Shown: piece by piece, positions 1-9,215 of the stretch
Layout: every line of letters starts with the position of its first letter
Numbering within the stretch: the first letter of the stretch is position 1
NCBI RefSeq assembly: GCF_010729895.1
Contig: NZ_AP022612.1
Span: 4,650,001-4,714,000, forward strand
Direction of reading: 5' to 3'
Length of the DNA stretch: 64,000 nucleotides
From: Mycolicibacterium confluentis
Lineage (GTDB): Bacteria > Actinomycetota > Actinomycetes > Mycobacteriales > Mycobacteriaceae
Notes under the pieces: generated by a model
What the model saw: only the letters and a program-made list of their open reading frames with translations
What the model was told of the DNA's origin: nothing
Database searches by the model: none
Translations under genes and position numbers: made by a program

Positions 1-1
1 T

Positions 2-1690
2 GGCGGGGTCGGTCTGGCGGCGATCCAGATGGCGCAGCGCTGCGGTGCCACGGTGTTCGCGACGGCCAGCACCTTCAAGCGTGCGACGCTGCGCAGCATG
101 GGCGTCGAGCACGTGTACGACTCGCGCACCACGGATTTCGCCGATCAGATCCTCGCTGACACCGACGGTGCGGGTGTGGACGTGGTCCTCAACAGCCTGA
201 CCAACGAGGGCTTCCTCGACGCGACCGTGCGGGCCACCGCGAAGAACGGCCGCTTCGCCGAGATCGCCAAACGCGACATCTGGACGCCCGAACAGATGGC
301 CGAAGTCCGTCCCGACATCAGCTACGAGATCGTCGCGCTGGACACGGTGACCATCACCGAACCCGAACGGATCCGCGCGCTGTTGACCGAGGTGTCGCGA
401 GGGTTGGCCGCGGGCGACTGGATCCCGCTGCCTGCCGAGATCTACCCGCTGACCGAGGCGCGGGCCGCGTTCCGGCGCATGCAGCAGGCTCGACACATCG
501 GCAAGATCGTGCTGCAGATCCCAGAGCCTTTGCAGCCCAAGCCTGATCGCAGCTATCTGATCACGGGTGGGCTCGGGGCGATCGGCCTGCACACCGCGTC
601 ACACCTGGCCCAACTCGGGGCGGGCGACATCGTGTTGACCAGCCGTCGCGTGCCCGATGCGGAGGCACAACAAGTGATCGACGAGATCGCCGAACGGTGC
701 CGGTGCCGTATTCACGTCTGGTCGGCCGATGTCGGTGACGAGGGCGAGGTGGGTGCGCTGCTGAACCGGATCCGCGCGGAGTTGCCGCCGTTGGCCGGTG
801 TGGTGCACCTCGCCGGCGTGCTCGACGACGCGCTGCTGTCCCAGCAGGATCTCGACCGGTTCCGAACAACACTGGCGCCAAAGGCATTCGGCGCGGTTCA
901 CCTGGACCGGTTGACCAGGGATGACGATCTCGACTTCTTCATCGTGTCGTCCTCGGTGTCGAGCCTGTTCGGGTCGCCCGGTCAGGCCAACTACGCCACC
1001 GCCAATGCCCTGTTGGACGGGTTGGTGGCGCAGCGACGAGCGCACGGACTGCCCGCCACGGGTATCAACTTCGGCCCCTGGGCCCAGGGCGGCATGGCGT
1101 CATCGGAGGCCGCGACCGCCAATATCAGTGCGCAGGGCCTGATTCCGCTGGATCCGTCGGCGGCGCTCAGCGCACTCGCCGAGGTCGTCGCCAACGGAAC
1201 CGGCCAGGCGACCGTCATCAAGGCGAACTGGCAGCGCGCGGCGAAAGTGCTGGGCAGTTCGCGGCCACCGATTCTGGATCTCGTGTTGCCGCGTGCCGAA
1301 GGTGAGGTCACCGGAGACAGCGAGCTGCTCAAACAGCTCATGGAGGTCCCTGTGCCGCAGCGGGCCGGGTTCGTCACCGAATTCCTGCAGCGCGAGGTGC
1401 AGAACTTCCTGCGACTGGCGCAACCGCCCGCCGCGACCAGTCGCTTCCTGGACCTGGGCACCGATTCGCTGATGGCGATCGAGCTCCGCAACCGTCTGCA
1501 CAGTCAGTTCGGCGGCAAGTTCACGATCAACGCGACCGCGGTGTTCGACTACCCGACCATCGGGGGCCTGGCCGAGTATCTCGTGGCCCAACTCCCTGAC
1601 GCGGAGTCGGAGGCCCGGGGCGAGACGAAGGAAACTGAAGTCACTGCTGCAGAGGAGGATTCATTGCAGCTCGATCCCGTCGAGGGATGA
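2..1690 (+). CDS. pks: Type I polyketide synthase, C-terminal part (ER-KR-ACP), partial
   Basis: This is the 3' end of a modular type I PKS; the reading frame is open from base 2, so the gene begins outside the window. In order it shows the end of an enoyl reductase (nucleotide-binding GGVGLAAIQ at the very start), a ketoreductase starting near window residue 185 (ITGGLGAIG, then the SSVSSLFGSPGQANYATAN active-site stretch), and an acyl carrier protein near residue 490 (FLDLGTDSLMAIELRNRL, phosphopantetheine Ser in DSL). No thioesterase follows, so the product is presumably passed to another enzyme. It lies beside an Rv0926c-type gene and fadE5, an order I recall from the GPL locus of M. smegmatis. 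By inference this PKS extends the GPL lipid chain; another mycobacterial lipid PKS cannot be excluded without the upstream domains. Confidence 0.85.
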   Translation, partial: GGVGLAAIQMAQRCGATVFATASTFKRATLRSMGVEHVYDSRTTDFADQILADTDGAGVDVVLNSLTNEGFLDATVRATAKNGRFAEIAKRDIWTPEQMAEVRPDISYEIVALDTVTITEPERIRALLTEVSRGLAAGDWIPLPAEIYPLTEARAAFRRMQQARHIGKIVLQIPEPLQPKPDRSYLITGGLGAIGLHTASHLAQLGAGDIVLTSRRVPDAEAQQVIDEIAERCRCRIHVWSADVGDEGEVGALLNRIRAELPPLAGVVHLAGVLDDALLSQQDLDRFRTTLAPKAFGAVHLDRLTRDDDLDFFIVSSSVSSLFGSPGQANYATANALLDGLVAQRRAHGLPATGINFGPWAQGGMASSEAATANISAQGLIPLDPSAALSALAEVVANGTGQATVIKANWQRAAKVLGSSRPPILDLVLPRAEGEVTGDSELLKQLMEVPVPQRAGFVTEFLQREVQNFLRLAQPPAATSRFLDLGTDSLMAIELRNRLHSQFGGKFTINATAVFDYPTIGGLAEYLVAQLPDAESEARGETKETEVTAAEEDSLQLDPVEG

Positions 1691-1812
1691 CTTGGGTACG
1701 CCCCGCCCGAGAAGAGAACGCGTCACGAAGGGAACTTTCGATGACCAGGAGGCGGCGGGGTGCACGTGTATGACGCGGCGGGTGCGACGGAGAGACGGCG
1801 GGTGAGACCCAG

Positions 1813-2904
1813 TCACTGCACCCAGCGCGTCGCCTCGACCTCCGGCGGCAGCGGCGGGTGCAGCGGCACGTCGAGCCCGTCGTAGATGCCCGGCTTCTGG
1901 GTGGCCAGCCAGTCGATGGCCCCCAACAGCCGATTGGCGGCCGTGGTGTTGCCTCCGTCGGCGCGGGTGCCACCCGGCACGTCGGCGCGAACCACGATGC
2001 TCAACTGCGGGTCGCCGTCGATGACCACCCGATGGTCGCCGACGCCCTGATCCGGTTGCGGCCACTCCGGCGCGCAGGCGGGGTCGATGCGGGTGATGTG
2101 GTCGATGACCACCCGTTCGACGCCCTGGGCCCAACCGATCACCTGGACCCGAAACGCACCCTGGGTGCCCTCTTCGAAGCGCCCCAGCACGTTGTCGACG
2201 GTCCCGCCGAGCGGAAGCCGCTCGACCTTCTCGGTGATGTCGTCGATCTCCAGGCCCAGACCGCGGCCGATCATCCGAACGTTGCCGCCCCAGATCATGG
2301 TGGGGATCGACGGGAGGAGCATCATCGGCACCGGATCCTGCGGTCCCATCGGCCCCCCGAACCCACAGAGCACCCGCACAGCGTAGGGCTGGTCATAGGT
2401 GGAGTAGTCGAAGATCTCCTGACAGCGGATGGTGCGGATGCGGGTGCACAGGCCTGCCGCGGCCACAGCGAGCGCGTCGTTGGCCCATCCGGGGTCCACT
2501 CCGCTGACCAGCAGCGTGGCGTTCCCGGCGATCGCGGCGTCGGTGAGCCGCTCGACCCACTCGGCCGGCGCCGAGGCGGGGTCGTACAGCGAGTACAGCG
2601 CCGGGGTCACGACGTGTTTGCCAGCGCGCAGGCAGCGTTCGATGTCCGCGACGGCCTCCTCCGCGCGGATGTCACCGGAGGCCATGTAGGCCACGGCATC
2701 ACACAACTGCAACGCATCGTCGACATCGATGGTGGCGGCCACGCCCGTGGAGGACTCGAGCCGCGTGAACGTCGCGGCGTCGCGACCGGCTTTATCCTGC
2801 GACGATGTGATCAGCGCGGCGAGTTCCAGCCCGGGGAATCCGACCACCGACCGGATTGCCGTCGACCCCATGTTGCCCGTGCCCCACACCGCGATTCGAC
2901 GCAT
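1813..2904 (-). CDS. Rv0926c-type NAD(P)-binding protein (dihydrodipicolinate reductase-like N-terminus)
   Basis: A 363-aa protein with an N-terminal Rossmann fold (VWGTGNMGS, residues 7-15) of the type seen in dihydrodipicolinate reductases and related dehydrogenases. The lysine-pathway catalytic motifs are not evident, so a true DapB role is unlikely. Mycobacteria carry this family (Rv0926c type) next to pks and fadE5 in GPL loci, which suggests a tailoring or reductive role in GPL lipid formation. That role is inferred from position only. The gene is transcribed away from fadE5, with a 239-bp divergent promoter region between them that contains a CRP-like palindrome 24 bp upstream of this start. 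The pks gene converges on it, with 122 bp between stops. Confidence 0.75.
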   Translation of the reverse strand: MRRIAVWGTGNMGSTAIRSVVGFPGLELAALITSSQDKAGRDAATFTRLESSTGVAATIDVDDALQLCDAVAYMASGDIRAEEAVADIERCLRAGKHVVTPALYSLYDPASAPAEWVERLTDAAIAGNATLLVSGVDPGWANDALAVAAAGLCTRIRTIRCQEIFDYSTYDQPYAVRVLCGFGGPMGPQDPVPMMLLPSIPTMIWGGNVRMIGRGLGLEIDDITEKVERLPLGGTVDNVLGRFEEGTQGAFRVQVIGWAQGVERVVIDHITRIDPACAPEWPQPDQGVGDHRVVIDGDPQLSIVVRADVPGGTRADGGNTTAANRLLGAIDWLATQKPGIYDGLDVPLHPPLPPEVEATRWVQ

Positions 2905-2928
2905 CCGCCCACCCTAGAGGCCGCCGGA

Positions 2929-2942
2929 GTGACGATCGTCAC
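2929..2942. promoter_or_regulatory. Perfect 14-bp palindrome, CRP-like (GTGA-N6-TCAC)
   Basis: GTGACGATCGTCAC is a perfect palindrome 24 bp upstream of the Rv0926c-type start. The half-sites and 6-bp spacing match the cAMP receptor protein family consensus TGTGA-N6-TCACA; the flanks read A on the left and A on the right. CRP binding is a guess from the pattern. Confidence 0.45.
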
Positions 2943-3042
2943 ATTCCAGCGAAACCGCACGTCAGGTAGGCATTTTACGGGTGCGACAATGGTCGATCAA
3001 CCGTTGGGTTGGGCCGCGTCGCGAAATTGCTCGACATCACGT

Positions 3043-3070
3043 TTGCGTTGAAGTTACCGACCGGTATAGT
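3043..3070 (+). promoter_or_regulatory. Candidate fadE5 promoter (-35 TTGCGT, -10 TATAGT)
   Basis: TTGCGT (3043-3048) and TATAGT (3065-3070) are separated by 16 bp. This places the start of transcription near 3077, immediately before the TTAC-N6-GTAA operator and about 67 bases before the fadE5 ATG. The -10 is good and the -35 is weak. Confidence 0.5.
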
Positions 3071-3077
3071 TGCGCAC

Positions 3078-3095
3078 AGTTACTGGTGGGTAACT
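3078..3095. promoter_or_regulatory. Inverted-repeat operator upstream of fadE5 (AGTTAC-N6-GTAACT)
   Basis: AGTTAC and GTAACT form a perfect 6-bp inverted repeat around TGGTGG. The core TTAC-N6-GTAA is the same as at 6908-6921 and 9973-9986. It lies just downstream of the predicted -10, a position suited to repression. The TetR protein encoded at 9333-9944 is the obvious candidate to bind it. Confidence 0.65.
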
Positions 3096-3143
3096 TATCC
3101 CGAGTACCCAACCCCAATGTGGCGTTCTCGACGAGGAGGAAAG

Positions 3144-4979
3144 ATGGGCCACTACAAGTCCAACGTTCGTGACCAGGAGTTCAACCTCTTTGAGGTCCTG
3201 GGCATCGACAAGGCACTTGGCCAGGGCAAGTACAGCGACATCGACGCGGAGACCCTGCGCGAAATGCTGCACGAGCTCGCTCGCCTCGCTGAGGGGCCGA
3301 TCGCCGAGTCGTTCGCCGACGCCGACCGCAATCCGCCCGTGTTTGACCCTGAGACCCACTCGGTGACGCTGCCGGAGTCGTTCAAGAAGTCGATGCGCGC
3401 GCTGTTCGAGGGCGGCTGGGAGAAGGTCGGCCTGTCCGAGGAGCTCGGCGGTGTGCCGGTTCCCCGCGCCGCGCAGTGGGCCCTGATCGAGCACATCCTG
3501 GGCGCCAACCCCGCGGCCTACATGTACGCCATGGGTGCGGGCATGTCGGAGATCTTCTACAACAACGCCACCGACGAGCAGAAGAAGTGGGCCACGCTGG
3601 CCGCCGAGCGCGGTTGGGGCGCCACCATGGTGCTGACCGAGCCCGATGCCGGCTCCGACGTCGGCGCGGGCCGCACCAAGGCCGTCCAGCAGCCCGACGG
3701 TTCGTGGCACATCGACGGTGTGAAGCGCTTCATCACGTCGGCCGACTCCGACGACCTGTTCGAGAACATCATGCACCTGGTGCTGGCCCGCCCCGAGGGC
3801 GCCGGCCCGGGCACCAAGGGTCTGTCGCTGTTCTTCGTCCCGAAGTTCCACTTCGACCCCGAGACCGGTGAACTGGGCGAGCGCAACGGCGCATTCGTCA
3901 CCAACATCGAGCACAAGATGGGCCTGAAGGTCTCCACCACGTGTGAACTGACCTTCGGCCAGCACGGCGTCCCCGCCAAGGGCTGGCTCGTGGGCGAGGT
4001 GCACAACGGCATCGCTCAGATGTTCAACGTCATCGAGCAGGCTCGCATGATGGTGGGCACCAAGGCCATTGCCACGCTGTCCACCGGTTACCTCAACGCG
4101 CTGGAGTACGCCAAGGAGCGCGTGCAGGGCGCCGACATGACCCAGATGACCGACAAGACCGCGCCGCGCGTCACCATCACGCATCACCCCGACGTCCGTC
4201 GCAGCCTCATGACCCAGAAGGCCTACGCCGAGGGCATGCGCGCGCTGTACCTCTACACCGCGTCCTTCCAGGACGTCGAGGTGGCCCAGGCTGTGCACGG
4301 TATCGAAGCCGGTCTGGCGCACAAGGTCAACGACCTGCTGCTGCCCATCGTCAAGGGCTACGGCTCCGAGCAGGCCTACGCCAAGCTCACCGAGTCACTG
4401 CAGACCCTCGGCGGTTCGGGCTTCCTGCAGGACTACCCGATCGAGCAGTACATCCGCGACTCCAAGATCGACTCGCTGTACGAGGGCACCACGGCCATCC
4501 AGGCCCAGGACTTCTTCTTCCGCAAGATCGTCCGGGACCAGGGCCAGGCACTGTCCTACGTGGCCAACGAGATCAGCGAGTTCGTCAAGAACGAGTCGGG
4601 CAACGGCCGGCTGAAGACCGAGCGCGCGCTCCTGGCGACTGCCCTCGAGGACGTCCAGTCGATGACCGCGACGCTGACCGGCTACCTGATGGCCGCGCAG
4701 GAGGACTCCGCCAGCATCTACAAGGTGGGGCTGGGCTCGGTCCGCTACCTGCTGGGCGTCGGTGACCTGGTGGTCGGCTGGCTGCTGGCCCGCCACGCCG
4801 CGGTCGCCATCGCCAAGCTCGACGAGGGCGCCACCGGTGCCGAGAAGTCGTTCTACGAGGGCAAGATCGCCGCGGCGTCGTTCTTCGCCAAGAACGTCCT
4901 TCCGCAGCTCACCAGCACCCGCGGGATCATCGAGAAGATCGACAACGATCTGATGGAACTCGACGAATCCGCGTTCTGA
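3144..4979 (+). CDS. fadE5: Acyl-CoA dehydrogenase FadE5
   Basis: A 611-aa flavin-dependent acyl-CoA dehydrogenase, the length of mycobacterial FadE5, which oxidises medium- to long-chain acyl-CoAs in the first step of beta-oxidation. The start at 3144 is fixed by a strong ribosome binding site (GAGGAGGA, 3133-3140). The first residues [20 protein letters not shown] are typical of the family. Visible features are the substrate/FAD loop [13 protein letters not shown], the helical C-terminal half, and YEGTT with Glu447 in the position of the catalytic base. It is the long form with an extended C-terminal domain, ending in a Glu/Asp-rich tail. The gene is monocistronic, ending in an intrinsic terminator 12 bp past the stop, and its promoter carries the TTAC-N6-GTAA operator. 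It borders the GPL PKS, as I recall for GPL-producing species. Confidence 0.95.
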   Translation: MGHYKSNVRDQEFNLFEVLGIDKALGQGKYSDIDAETLREMLHELARLAEGPIAESFADADRNPPVFDPETHSVTLPESFKKSMRALFEGGWEKVGLSEELGGVPVPRAAQWALIEHILGANPAAYMYAMGAGMSEIFYNNATDEQKKWATLAAERGWGATMVLTEPDAGSDVGAGRTKAVQQPDGSWHIDGVKRFITSADSDDLFENIMHLVLARPEGAGPGTKGLSLFFVPKFHFDPETGELGERNGAFVTNIEHKMGLKVSTTCELTFGQHGVPAKGWLVGEVHNGIAQMFNVIEQARMMVGTKAIATLSTGYLNALEYAKERVQGADMTQMTDKTAPRVTITHHPDVRRSLMTQKAYAEGMRALYLYTASFQDVEVAQAVHGIEAGLAHKVNDLLLPIVKGYGSEQAYAKLTESLQTLGGSGFLQDYPIEQYIRDSKIDSLYEGTTAIQAQDFFFRKIVRDQGQALSYVANEISEFVKNESGNGRLKTERALLATALEDVQSMTATLTGYLMAAQEDSASIYKVGLGSVRYLLGVGDLVVGWLLARHAAVAIAKLDEGATGAEKSFYEGKIAAASFFAKNVLPQLTSTRGIIEKIDNDLMELDESAF

Positions 4980-4991
4980 TCGGCTGACAAG

Positions 4992-5025
4992 AACCGGGCC
5001 CCACCGGCGGTGGGGCCCGGTTTTT
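4992..5025 (+). terminator. Intrinsic terminator after fadE5
   Basis: A perfect 14-bp GC-rich stem (4992-5005 with 5009-5022) closes a 3-nt loop (GGC) and runs into TTTTT. It is a textbook rho-independent terminator 12 bases after the fadE5 stop. Confidence 0.92.
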
Positions 5026-5390
5026 CGTGCGCTGACGGCCCTCTGGGGCTGGCAGACTCGGCTGCATGGCCTCCAGCGCGCGGCGCTGCTGCTGATCCTG
5101 TCGGTGGGGCTCTTTGCGGTCGGCGTGGTCATCGGCCGTCCAGCGGTGGTACTCGTGGGATCTGGTGACGCGCCCGAGACGACGTCGTCGCCGCGACGCT
5201 CGAATGGGTGCGCTCACCATTCGCGTACGTGCAGTCCACCGCGTCGCGATCGCGGTGGCTGCCTTCTTCGGCCTGGCGTACCTGACCATCTGGGCACTCG
5301 ATGGCGCCCAACGAGTTTGGGGCCGCCGCTGGAGTCCCCACGTCTCCAGCGACGGCGGCCTGTGAACCTCAACGCGGGCGTCAATACACG
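5026..5390. other. Intergenic remnant with possible decayed small membrane-protein gene
   Basis: No convincing gene fills this stretch between fadE5 and fadA2. In the plus direction, one frame around 5050-5160 encodes a hydrophobic run (LQRAALLLILSVGLFAVGVV) with no good start codon and then loses coding character. A second plus-strand frame, opened by TTG at 5114 or ATG at 5204 and ending at 5365, encodes another hydrophobic segment (VAIAVAAFFGLAYLTIWAL). The change of frame suggests either a frameshifted remnant of one membrane protein or two unrelated chance frames. No ribosome binding site of quality is visible. Confidence 0.35.
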
Positions 5391-5391
5391 C

Positions 5392-5403
5392 CCTCAATTG
5401 AGG
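5392..5403. repeat. 12-bp perfect palindrome CCTCAATTGAGG
   Basis: A self-complementary 12-mer three bases before the long hairpin at 5406-5451, in the region where fadE5 and fadA2 converge. Its function is not evident; it could be a protein site or part of the transcription-end structure. Confidence 0.4.
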
Positions 5404-5405
5404 AT

Positions 5406-5451
5406 GCTCCGTGTTGCCGTCGGGTCGGGGGGTCAGACGGCAACACGGAGC
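5406..5451. terminator. Long hairpin between convergent fadE5 and fadA2
   Basis: Two perfect 16-nt inverted arms (5406-5421 and 5436-5451) flank a 14-nt loop. On the minus strand it lies 68 bases past the fadA2 stop. There is no long T tract on either side. It probably acts as a bidirectional terminator or mRNA 3'-end stabiliser. Confidence 0.6.
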
Positions 5452-5518
5452 TATCCAGTACTTCGATTACCCCATCGGAAGCGTTACAAACCTCCGACGA
5501 GATTTTTCGCGCGCTGCG

Positions 5519-6844
5519 TCAGGCCTCGAGGATCGCGGTGACGCCCTGCCCGCCCGCGGCGCAGATCGAGATCAGACCCCGCACTGGCGCACCCGTCTCG
5601 GCCTTCTTCTCGGCAAGCTGTTTGGCCATCTGGGCCACGATCCTGCCGCCGGTCGCGGCGAACGGGTGGCCCGCGGCCAACGAGGAACCGTTGACGTTGA
5701 GCTTCGACCTGTCGATCGACCCGAGCGCGGCGTCGAGACCGAGGCGCTCCTTGCAGTACTCCTCGGACTCCCACGCCGCCAATGTGGCCAGTACCACCGA
5801 GGCGAATGCTTCATGGATCTCGTAGTAGTCGAAGTCCTGCAGCGTCAGACCGTTGCGGGCCAGCAGTCGGGGAACGGCGTACGTGGGGGCCATCAGCAGG
5901 CCGTCGGCGCCGCTGACGTAGTCCACCGCGGCGGTCTCGGAGTCGACGAAGTACGCCAGCACCGGCAGGTTGTGCGCCTCGGCCCAGTCCTGGCTGGCGA
6001 GCAGCGCCACCGAGGCGCCGTCGGTCAGCGGGGTGGAGTTGCCCGCGGTCATGGTCGCGTCACCGTTGCGGACGCCGAACACCGGCTTGAGCGTGGCCAA
6101 CTTCTCCGGCGACGAGTTGGGTCGCAGGTTGTCGTCGCGGTAGAGGCCGAGGAACGGCGACACCAGGTCGTCGAAGAAGCCGCGGTCGTAGGCCGCGGCC
6201 ATATTGCGGTGGCTCGCGGCGGCCAGAGCGTCCTGGTCGACGCGCTTGATGCTCATCTTCTTGGCGGTGACGGCCGCGTGCTCCCCCATCGAGAGTCCGG
6301 TGCGCGGTTCGCCGTTGGTGGGGATCTGCACCCCGACGGATGCGGGCAGCCTGCCGACGAGCTTGAGTCGGTCGAGGTTGGACTTGGCCCGCCGAAGACC
6401 CAACAGCGTGCGGCGCAGATCGTCACCGAAGGCGATCGGCGCGTCCGACGTGGTGTCGACGCCGCCGGCCGCGGCCACCTCATAGCGGCCCAACGCGATG
6501 CCGTCGGCCGCGGCGATCGCCGCCTGCAGTCCCGTGCCGCAGGCCTGCTGCAGGTCGAAGGCCGGCGTGTACGGCGACAACGCGCTGCCGAGCACACATT
6601 CGCGCATCAGATTGAAGTCGCGGCTGTGTTTGAGCACTGCGCCGCCGATGACCATGTCAAGGCGCTGGCCGGTGAGATTGAAGCGTTCGACGAGGCCGTC
6701 GAGGGCCGCGGTGAACATGTCCTGATTGGACGCCTCGGCGTACGCGCCGTCCGAGCGGGCGAACGGGATGCGGTTGCCGCCGAGCACCGCGACGGGGCGC
6801 CGAGCGGCCGGATTCTTGGAACCGGATTGTGCACTGGTGGCCAC
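5519..6844 (-). CDS. fadA2: Acetyl-CoA acyltransferase (thiolase) FadA2
   Basis: A 441-aa thiolase, close to the 440 aa of mycobacterial FadA2, catalysing CoA-dependent cleavage of 3-ketoacyl-CoA (or the reverse condensation). All three catalytic motifs are present: nucleophilic Cys102 in QQACGTGL, His393 in AAGHPFAATGG, and the second Cys428 in ICAAGGQG. HEAF replaces the usual NEAF in the oxyanion-hole region, as in trifunctional-type thiolases. The gene is divergent from fabG4-htdX across a 122-bp promoter region carrying a TTAC-N6-GTAA operator. With FadE5, FabG4 and HtdX it supplies most of a beta-oxidation or chain-elongation cycle. Confidence 0.93.
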   Translation of the reverse strand: MATSAQSGSKNPAARRPVAVLGGNRIPFARSDGAYAEASNQDMFTAALDGLVERFNLTGQRLDMVIGGAVLKHSRDFNLMRECVLGSALSPYTPAFDLQQACGTGLQAAIAAADGIALGRYEVAAAGGVDTTSDAPIAFGDDLRRTLLGLRRAKSNLDRLKLVGRLPASVGVQIPTNGEPRTGLSMGEHAAVTAKKMSIKRVDQDALAAASHRNMAAAYDRGFFDDLVSPFLGLYRDDNLRPNSSPEKLATLKPVFGVRNGDATMTAGNSTPLTDGASVALLASQDWAEAHNLPVLAYFVDSETAAVDYVSGADGLLMAPTYAVPRLLARNGLTLQDFDYYEIHEAFASVVLATLAAWESEEYCKERLGLDAALGSIDRSKLNVNGSSLAAGHPFAATGGRIVAQMAKQLAEKKAETGAPVRGLISICAAGGQGVTAILEA

Positions 6845-6866
6845 GGGTATCTCCGTACTGGTCGGT

Positions 6867-6896
6867 TTGAGGTTGTGGACCTGTTGAGGCCATACT
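6867..6896 (+). promoter_or_regulatory. Candidate fabG4-htdX promoter (-35 TTGAGG, -10 CATACT)
   Basis: TTGAGG (6867-6872) and CATACT (6891-6896) are 18 bp apart. Transcription would start near 6903, directly in front of the inverted-repeat operator, the same geometry as at fadE5. Confidence 0.4.
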
Positions 6897-6906
6897 ACCC
6901 ACTGTT

Positions 6907-6922
6907 CTTACTCTGCAGTAAG
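6907..6922. promoter_or_regulatory. Operator in the fadA2/fabG4 divergent promoter (CTTACT-N4-AGTAAG)
   Basis: CTTACTCTGCAGTAAG is a 6-bp-arm inverted repeat whose core is TTAC-N6-GTAA. It lies between the fadA2 start (6844) and the fabG4 start (6967), so one bound repressor could control both transcripts. Confidence 0.65.
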
Positions 6923-6966
6923 TTCGTAGCCGACAGCACATGCCTGATCGACGAGAGGTGACCTTC

Positions 6967-8352
6967 GTGGCCCCCAAGCTTCCGAACGACCTGTACTCCC
7001 AGGTGGTCCACTCCGCGCCGGGTTCCTTCCTGGCCAAGCAGTTGGGCATCCCGTCGCCCGAAACCCTGCGCCGGTACAAGGCAGGCGAGCCCGCACTGGC
7101 GGGGCCGCTGCTGATCGGCGGGGAGGGCCGCATCGCGGAACCGATGCGCGCCGCGCTGGCCGAGGACTACGACCTCGTCGGCGACAACCTCGGCGGCCGC
7201 TGGGCCGACCGGTTCGGGGGCCTGCTGTTCGACGCCACCGGCATCACCACACCCGCCGGCCTGAAGGCCCTGCACGACTTCTTCACTCCGCTCCTGCGCA
7301 ACGTCGGCCCGTCGGGGCGGGTCGTTGTGGTGGGCACCACGCCGGAGGAGGCGGGCAGCGCCGACGAGCGGATCGCGCAGCGCGCCCTCGAAGGTTTCAC
7401 GCGCTCGCTGGCCAAGGAGATGCAGCGCGGCGCGACCGTGTCACTGGTGTACCTGTCCCCGCAGGCCAAGCCCGCGGCCACGGGTCTCGAGTCGACGCTG
7501 CGTTTCCTGTTGTCGGCCAAGTCCGCCTACGTCGATGGTCAGGTGTTCCGCATCGGCCCGGCCGACGCCACCCCGCCCGCCGACTGGGATCGGCCACTGG
7601 ACGGCAAGGTGGCGATCGTGACCGGCGCGGCGCGCGGCATCGGCGCCACCATCGCCGAGGTGATGGCGCGAGACGGCGCCAAGGTCGTCGCCATCGACAT
7701 GCCGCCCGCCGAAGGCGCACCCGACGCCCTGACCGAGACCGCTGCGAGGGTCGGCGGCACCGCGCTGGCACTCGACGTCACTGCCGACGACGCGGTCGAC
7801 CGCATCACCGCACACCTGGCCGAGCACTACTCCGACCACAACGGCGGCAAGGCCGACATCCTGGTCAACAACGCGGGCATCACGCGCGACAAGCTGCTGG
7901 CGAACATGGATGACGCTCGATGGAATGCCGTCATCGCCGTGAATCTTCTTGCGCCGCAGCGGCTCACCGAGGGACTGGTGGCCAACGGGACGATCGGCGC
8001 GGGCGGCCGGGTGGTCGGACTGTCATCGATGGCGGGCATCGCGGGCAACCGCGGCCAGACCAACTATGCGGCCACCAAGGCCGGCATGATCGGCCTGACC
8101 GAGGCACTGGCGCCGGACCTCGCCGAGAAGGACATCACCATCAACGCCGTGGCTCCGGGCTTCATCGAGACCAAGATGACCGAGGCCATCCCGTTCGCGA
8201 CCCGCGAAGTGGCCCGGCGGATGAACTCGCTGTTCCAGGGCGGCCAACCCGTGGATGTTGCCGAGGCCATCGCCTACTTCGCCAGCCCCGCCAGCAACGC
8301 GGTCACCGGGAACACGATCCGGGTCTGCGGCCAAGCCATGCTGGGGGCGTGA
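6967..8352 (+). CDS. fabG4: 3-ketoacyl-ACP/CoA reductase FabG4 (high molecular weight FabG)
   Basis: A 461-aa two-domain short-chain dehydrogenase. Residues 1-200 form a degenerate flavodoxin-like domain. Residues 215-461 form the active ketoreductase, with the cofactor motif [12 protein letters not shown], and the triad Ser354, Tyr367 and Lys371 (NYAATKAG). It reduces 3-ketoacyl-CoA with NADH. I chose the GTG at 6967 because [14 protein letters not shown] aligns with the known FabG4 N-terminus and GAGAGG sits at a good distance; an upstream ATG at 6940 is in frame but less likely. The stop overlaps the htdX ATG by one base (TGATG), so the two are translationally coupled. The promoter carries the TTAC-N6-GTAA operator. 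Confidence 0.93.
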   Translation: MAPKLPNDLYSQVVHSAPGSFLAKQLGIPSPETLRRYKAGEPALAGPLLIGGEGRIAEPMRAALAEDYDLVGDNLGGRWADRFGGLLFDATGITTPAGLKALHDFFTPLLRNVGPSGRVVVVGTTPEEAGSADERIAQRALEGFTRSLAKEMQRGATVSLVYLSPQAKPAATGLESTLRFLLSAKSAYVDGQVFRIGPADATPPADWDRPLDGKVAIVTGAARGIGATIAEVMARDGAKVVAIDMPPAEGAPDALTETAARVGGTALALDVTADDAVDRITAHLAEHYSDHNGGKADILVNNAGITRDKLLANMDDARWNAVIAVNLLAPQRLTEGLVANGTIGAGGRVVGLSSMAGIAGNRGQTNYAATKAGMIGLTEALAPDLAEKDITINAVAPGFIETKMTEAIPFATREVARRMNSLFQGGQPVDVAEAIAYFASPASNAVTGNTIRVCGQAMLGA

Positions 8353-9203
8353 TGGCAGGCGCACAACAGCCCGGCGGGTTGACCAACATGTTGCGCGCGG
8401 CGGCGGGTGCGCTGCCGTTCATCTCCCGTGGCGACACCCTGCCCGACCGCACGCTGACGGTCTCCGAACTGCCGATCGACCGTGCCAACGTCGCGGCGTA
8501 CGCGGCCGTGACGGGCCTGCGCTATGGCGACACCGTGCCGGTCACCTATCCGTTCGTGCTGGCCTTCCCGACCGTGATGGCGTTGATCACCAACTTCGAT
8601 TTCCCGTTCGCCGCAATGGGTTCGGTGCACGTCGAGAACCACATCACAGCGCACAGGCCGATCGCCGTCACCGATGTGGTGTCAGTCAAGGTGCACGCGG
8701 AGAACATGCGCGAGCACCGGAAGGGTCTGCTGGTCGATGTTCTCACCGAGGTCAGCGTCGGCAACGACGTCGCGTGGGAGCAGGTGACGACCTTTCTGCA
8801 CCAGCAGCGCACGAGCCTGTCCGACGAACCCAAGCCACCGCCGCAGAAACAGCCCAAACTGCCGCCGCCGGACAGCATCCTGCGGATCACGGGTGGCCAG
8901 ATCCGTAAGTACGCCTCGGTGGGCGGGGACCACAACCCCATCCACACGAGTTCTGTCGGCGCCAAGCTGTTCGGATTTCCCACCGCGATCGCGCACGGAA
9001 TGTTCAGCGCCGCGGCTGTTCTGGCCAACATCGAAGGCCAGTTGCCCGACGCACTGCGGTACTCGGTGAAATTCGGCAAGCCGATTCTGCTGCCGGCCAG
9101 CGCGGGGTTGTACATCGACCGGGTCGCCGACGGCTGGGACCTGTCGCTGCGCAACCTGCAGAAGGGCTACCCGCACCTGACGGGCGAGGTGCGCGCACTC
9201 TAG
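8352..9203 (+). CDS. htdX: 3-hydroxyacyl-thioester dehydratase HtdX (MaoC-like)
   Basis: A 283-aa double hot-dog dehydratase of the HtdX (Rv0241c) type. The C-terminal half contains the hydratase-2 motif with Asp193 and His198 (GGDHNPIHTS), followed by AHGMFSAA. The N-terminal hot dog lacks these catalytic residues, as in the family. It dehydrates 3-hydroxyacyl thioesters to enoyl thioesters. A proline/lysine-rich linker near residues 160-174 joins the two folds. It is coupled to fabG4 by a one-base overlap and shares its promoter, so the pair can carry out consecutive reduction and dehydration. It converges on the TetR gene. Confidence 0.93.
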   Translation: MAGAQQPGGLTNMLRAAAGALPFISRGDTLPDRTLTVSELPIDRANVAAYAAVTGLRYGDTVPVTYPFVLAFPTVMALITNFDFPFAAMGSVHVENHITAHRPIAVTDVVSVKVHAENMREHRKGLLVDVLTEVSVGNDVAWEQVTTFLHQQRTSLSDEPKPPPQKQPKLPPPDSILRITGGQIRKYASVGGDHNPIHTSSVGAKLFGFPTAIAHGMFSAAAVLANIEGQLPDALRYSVKFGKPILLPASAGLYIDRVADGWDLSLRNLQKGYPHLTGEVRAL

Positions 9204-9215
9204 CGAGCGTTGAGG

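Noticed and set aside
1688..1812. A thioesterase or docking gene after the PKS
   Set aside because: Only 122 bp separate the stop from the next convergent gene, and no reading frame of interest is present.
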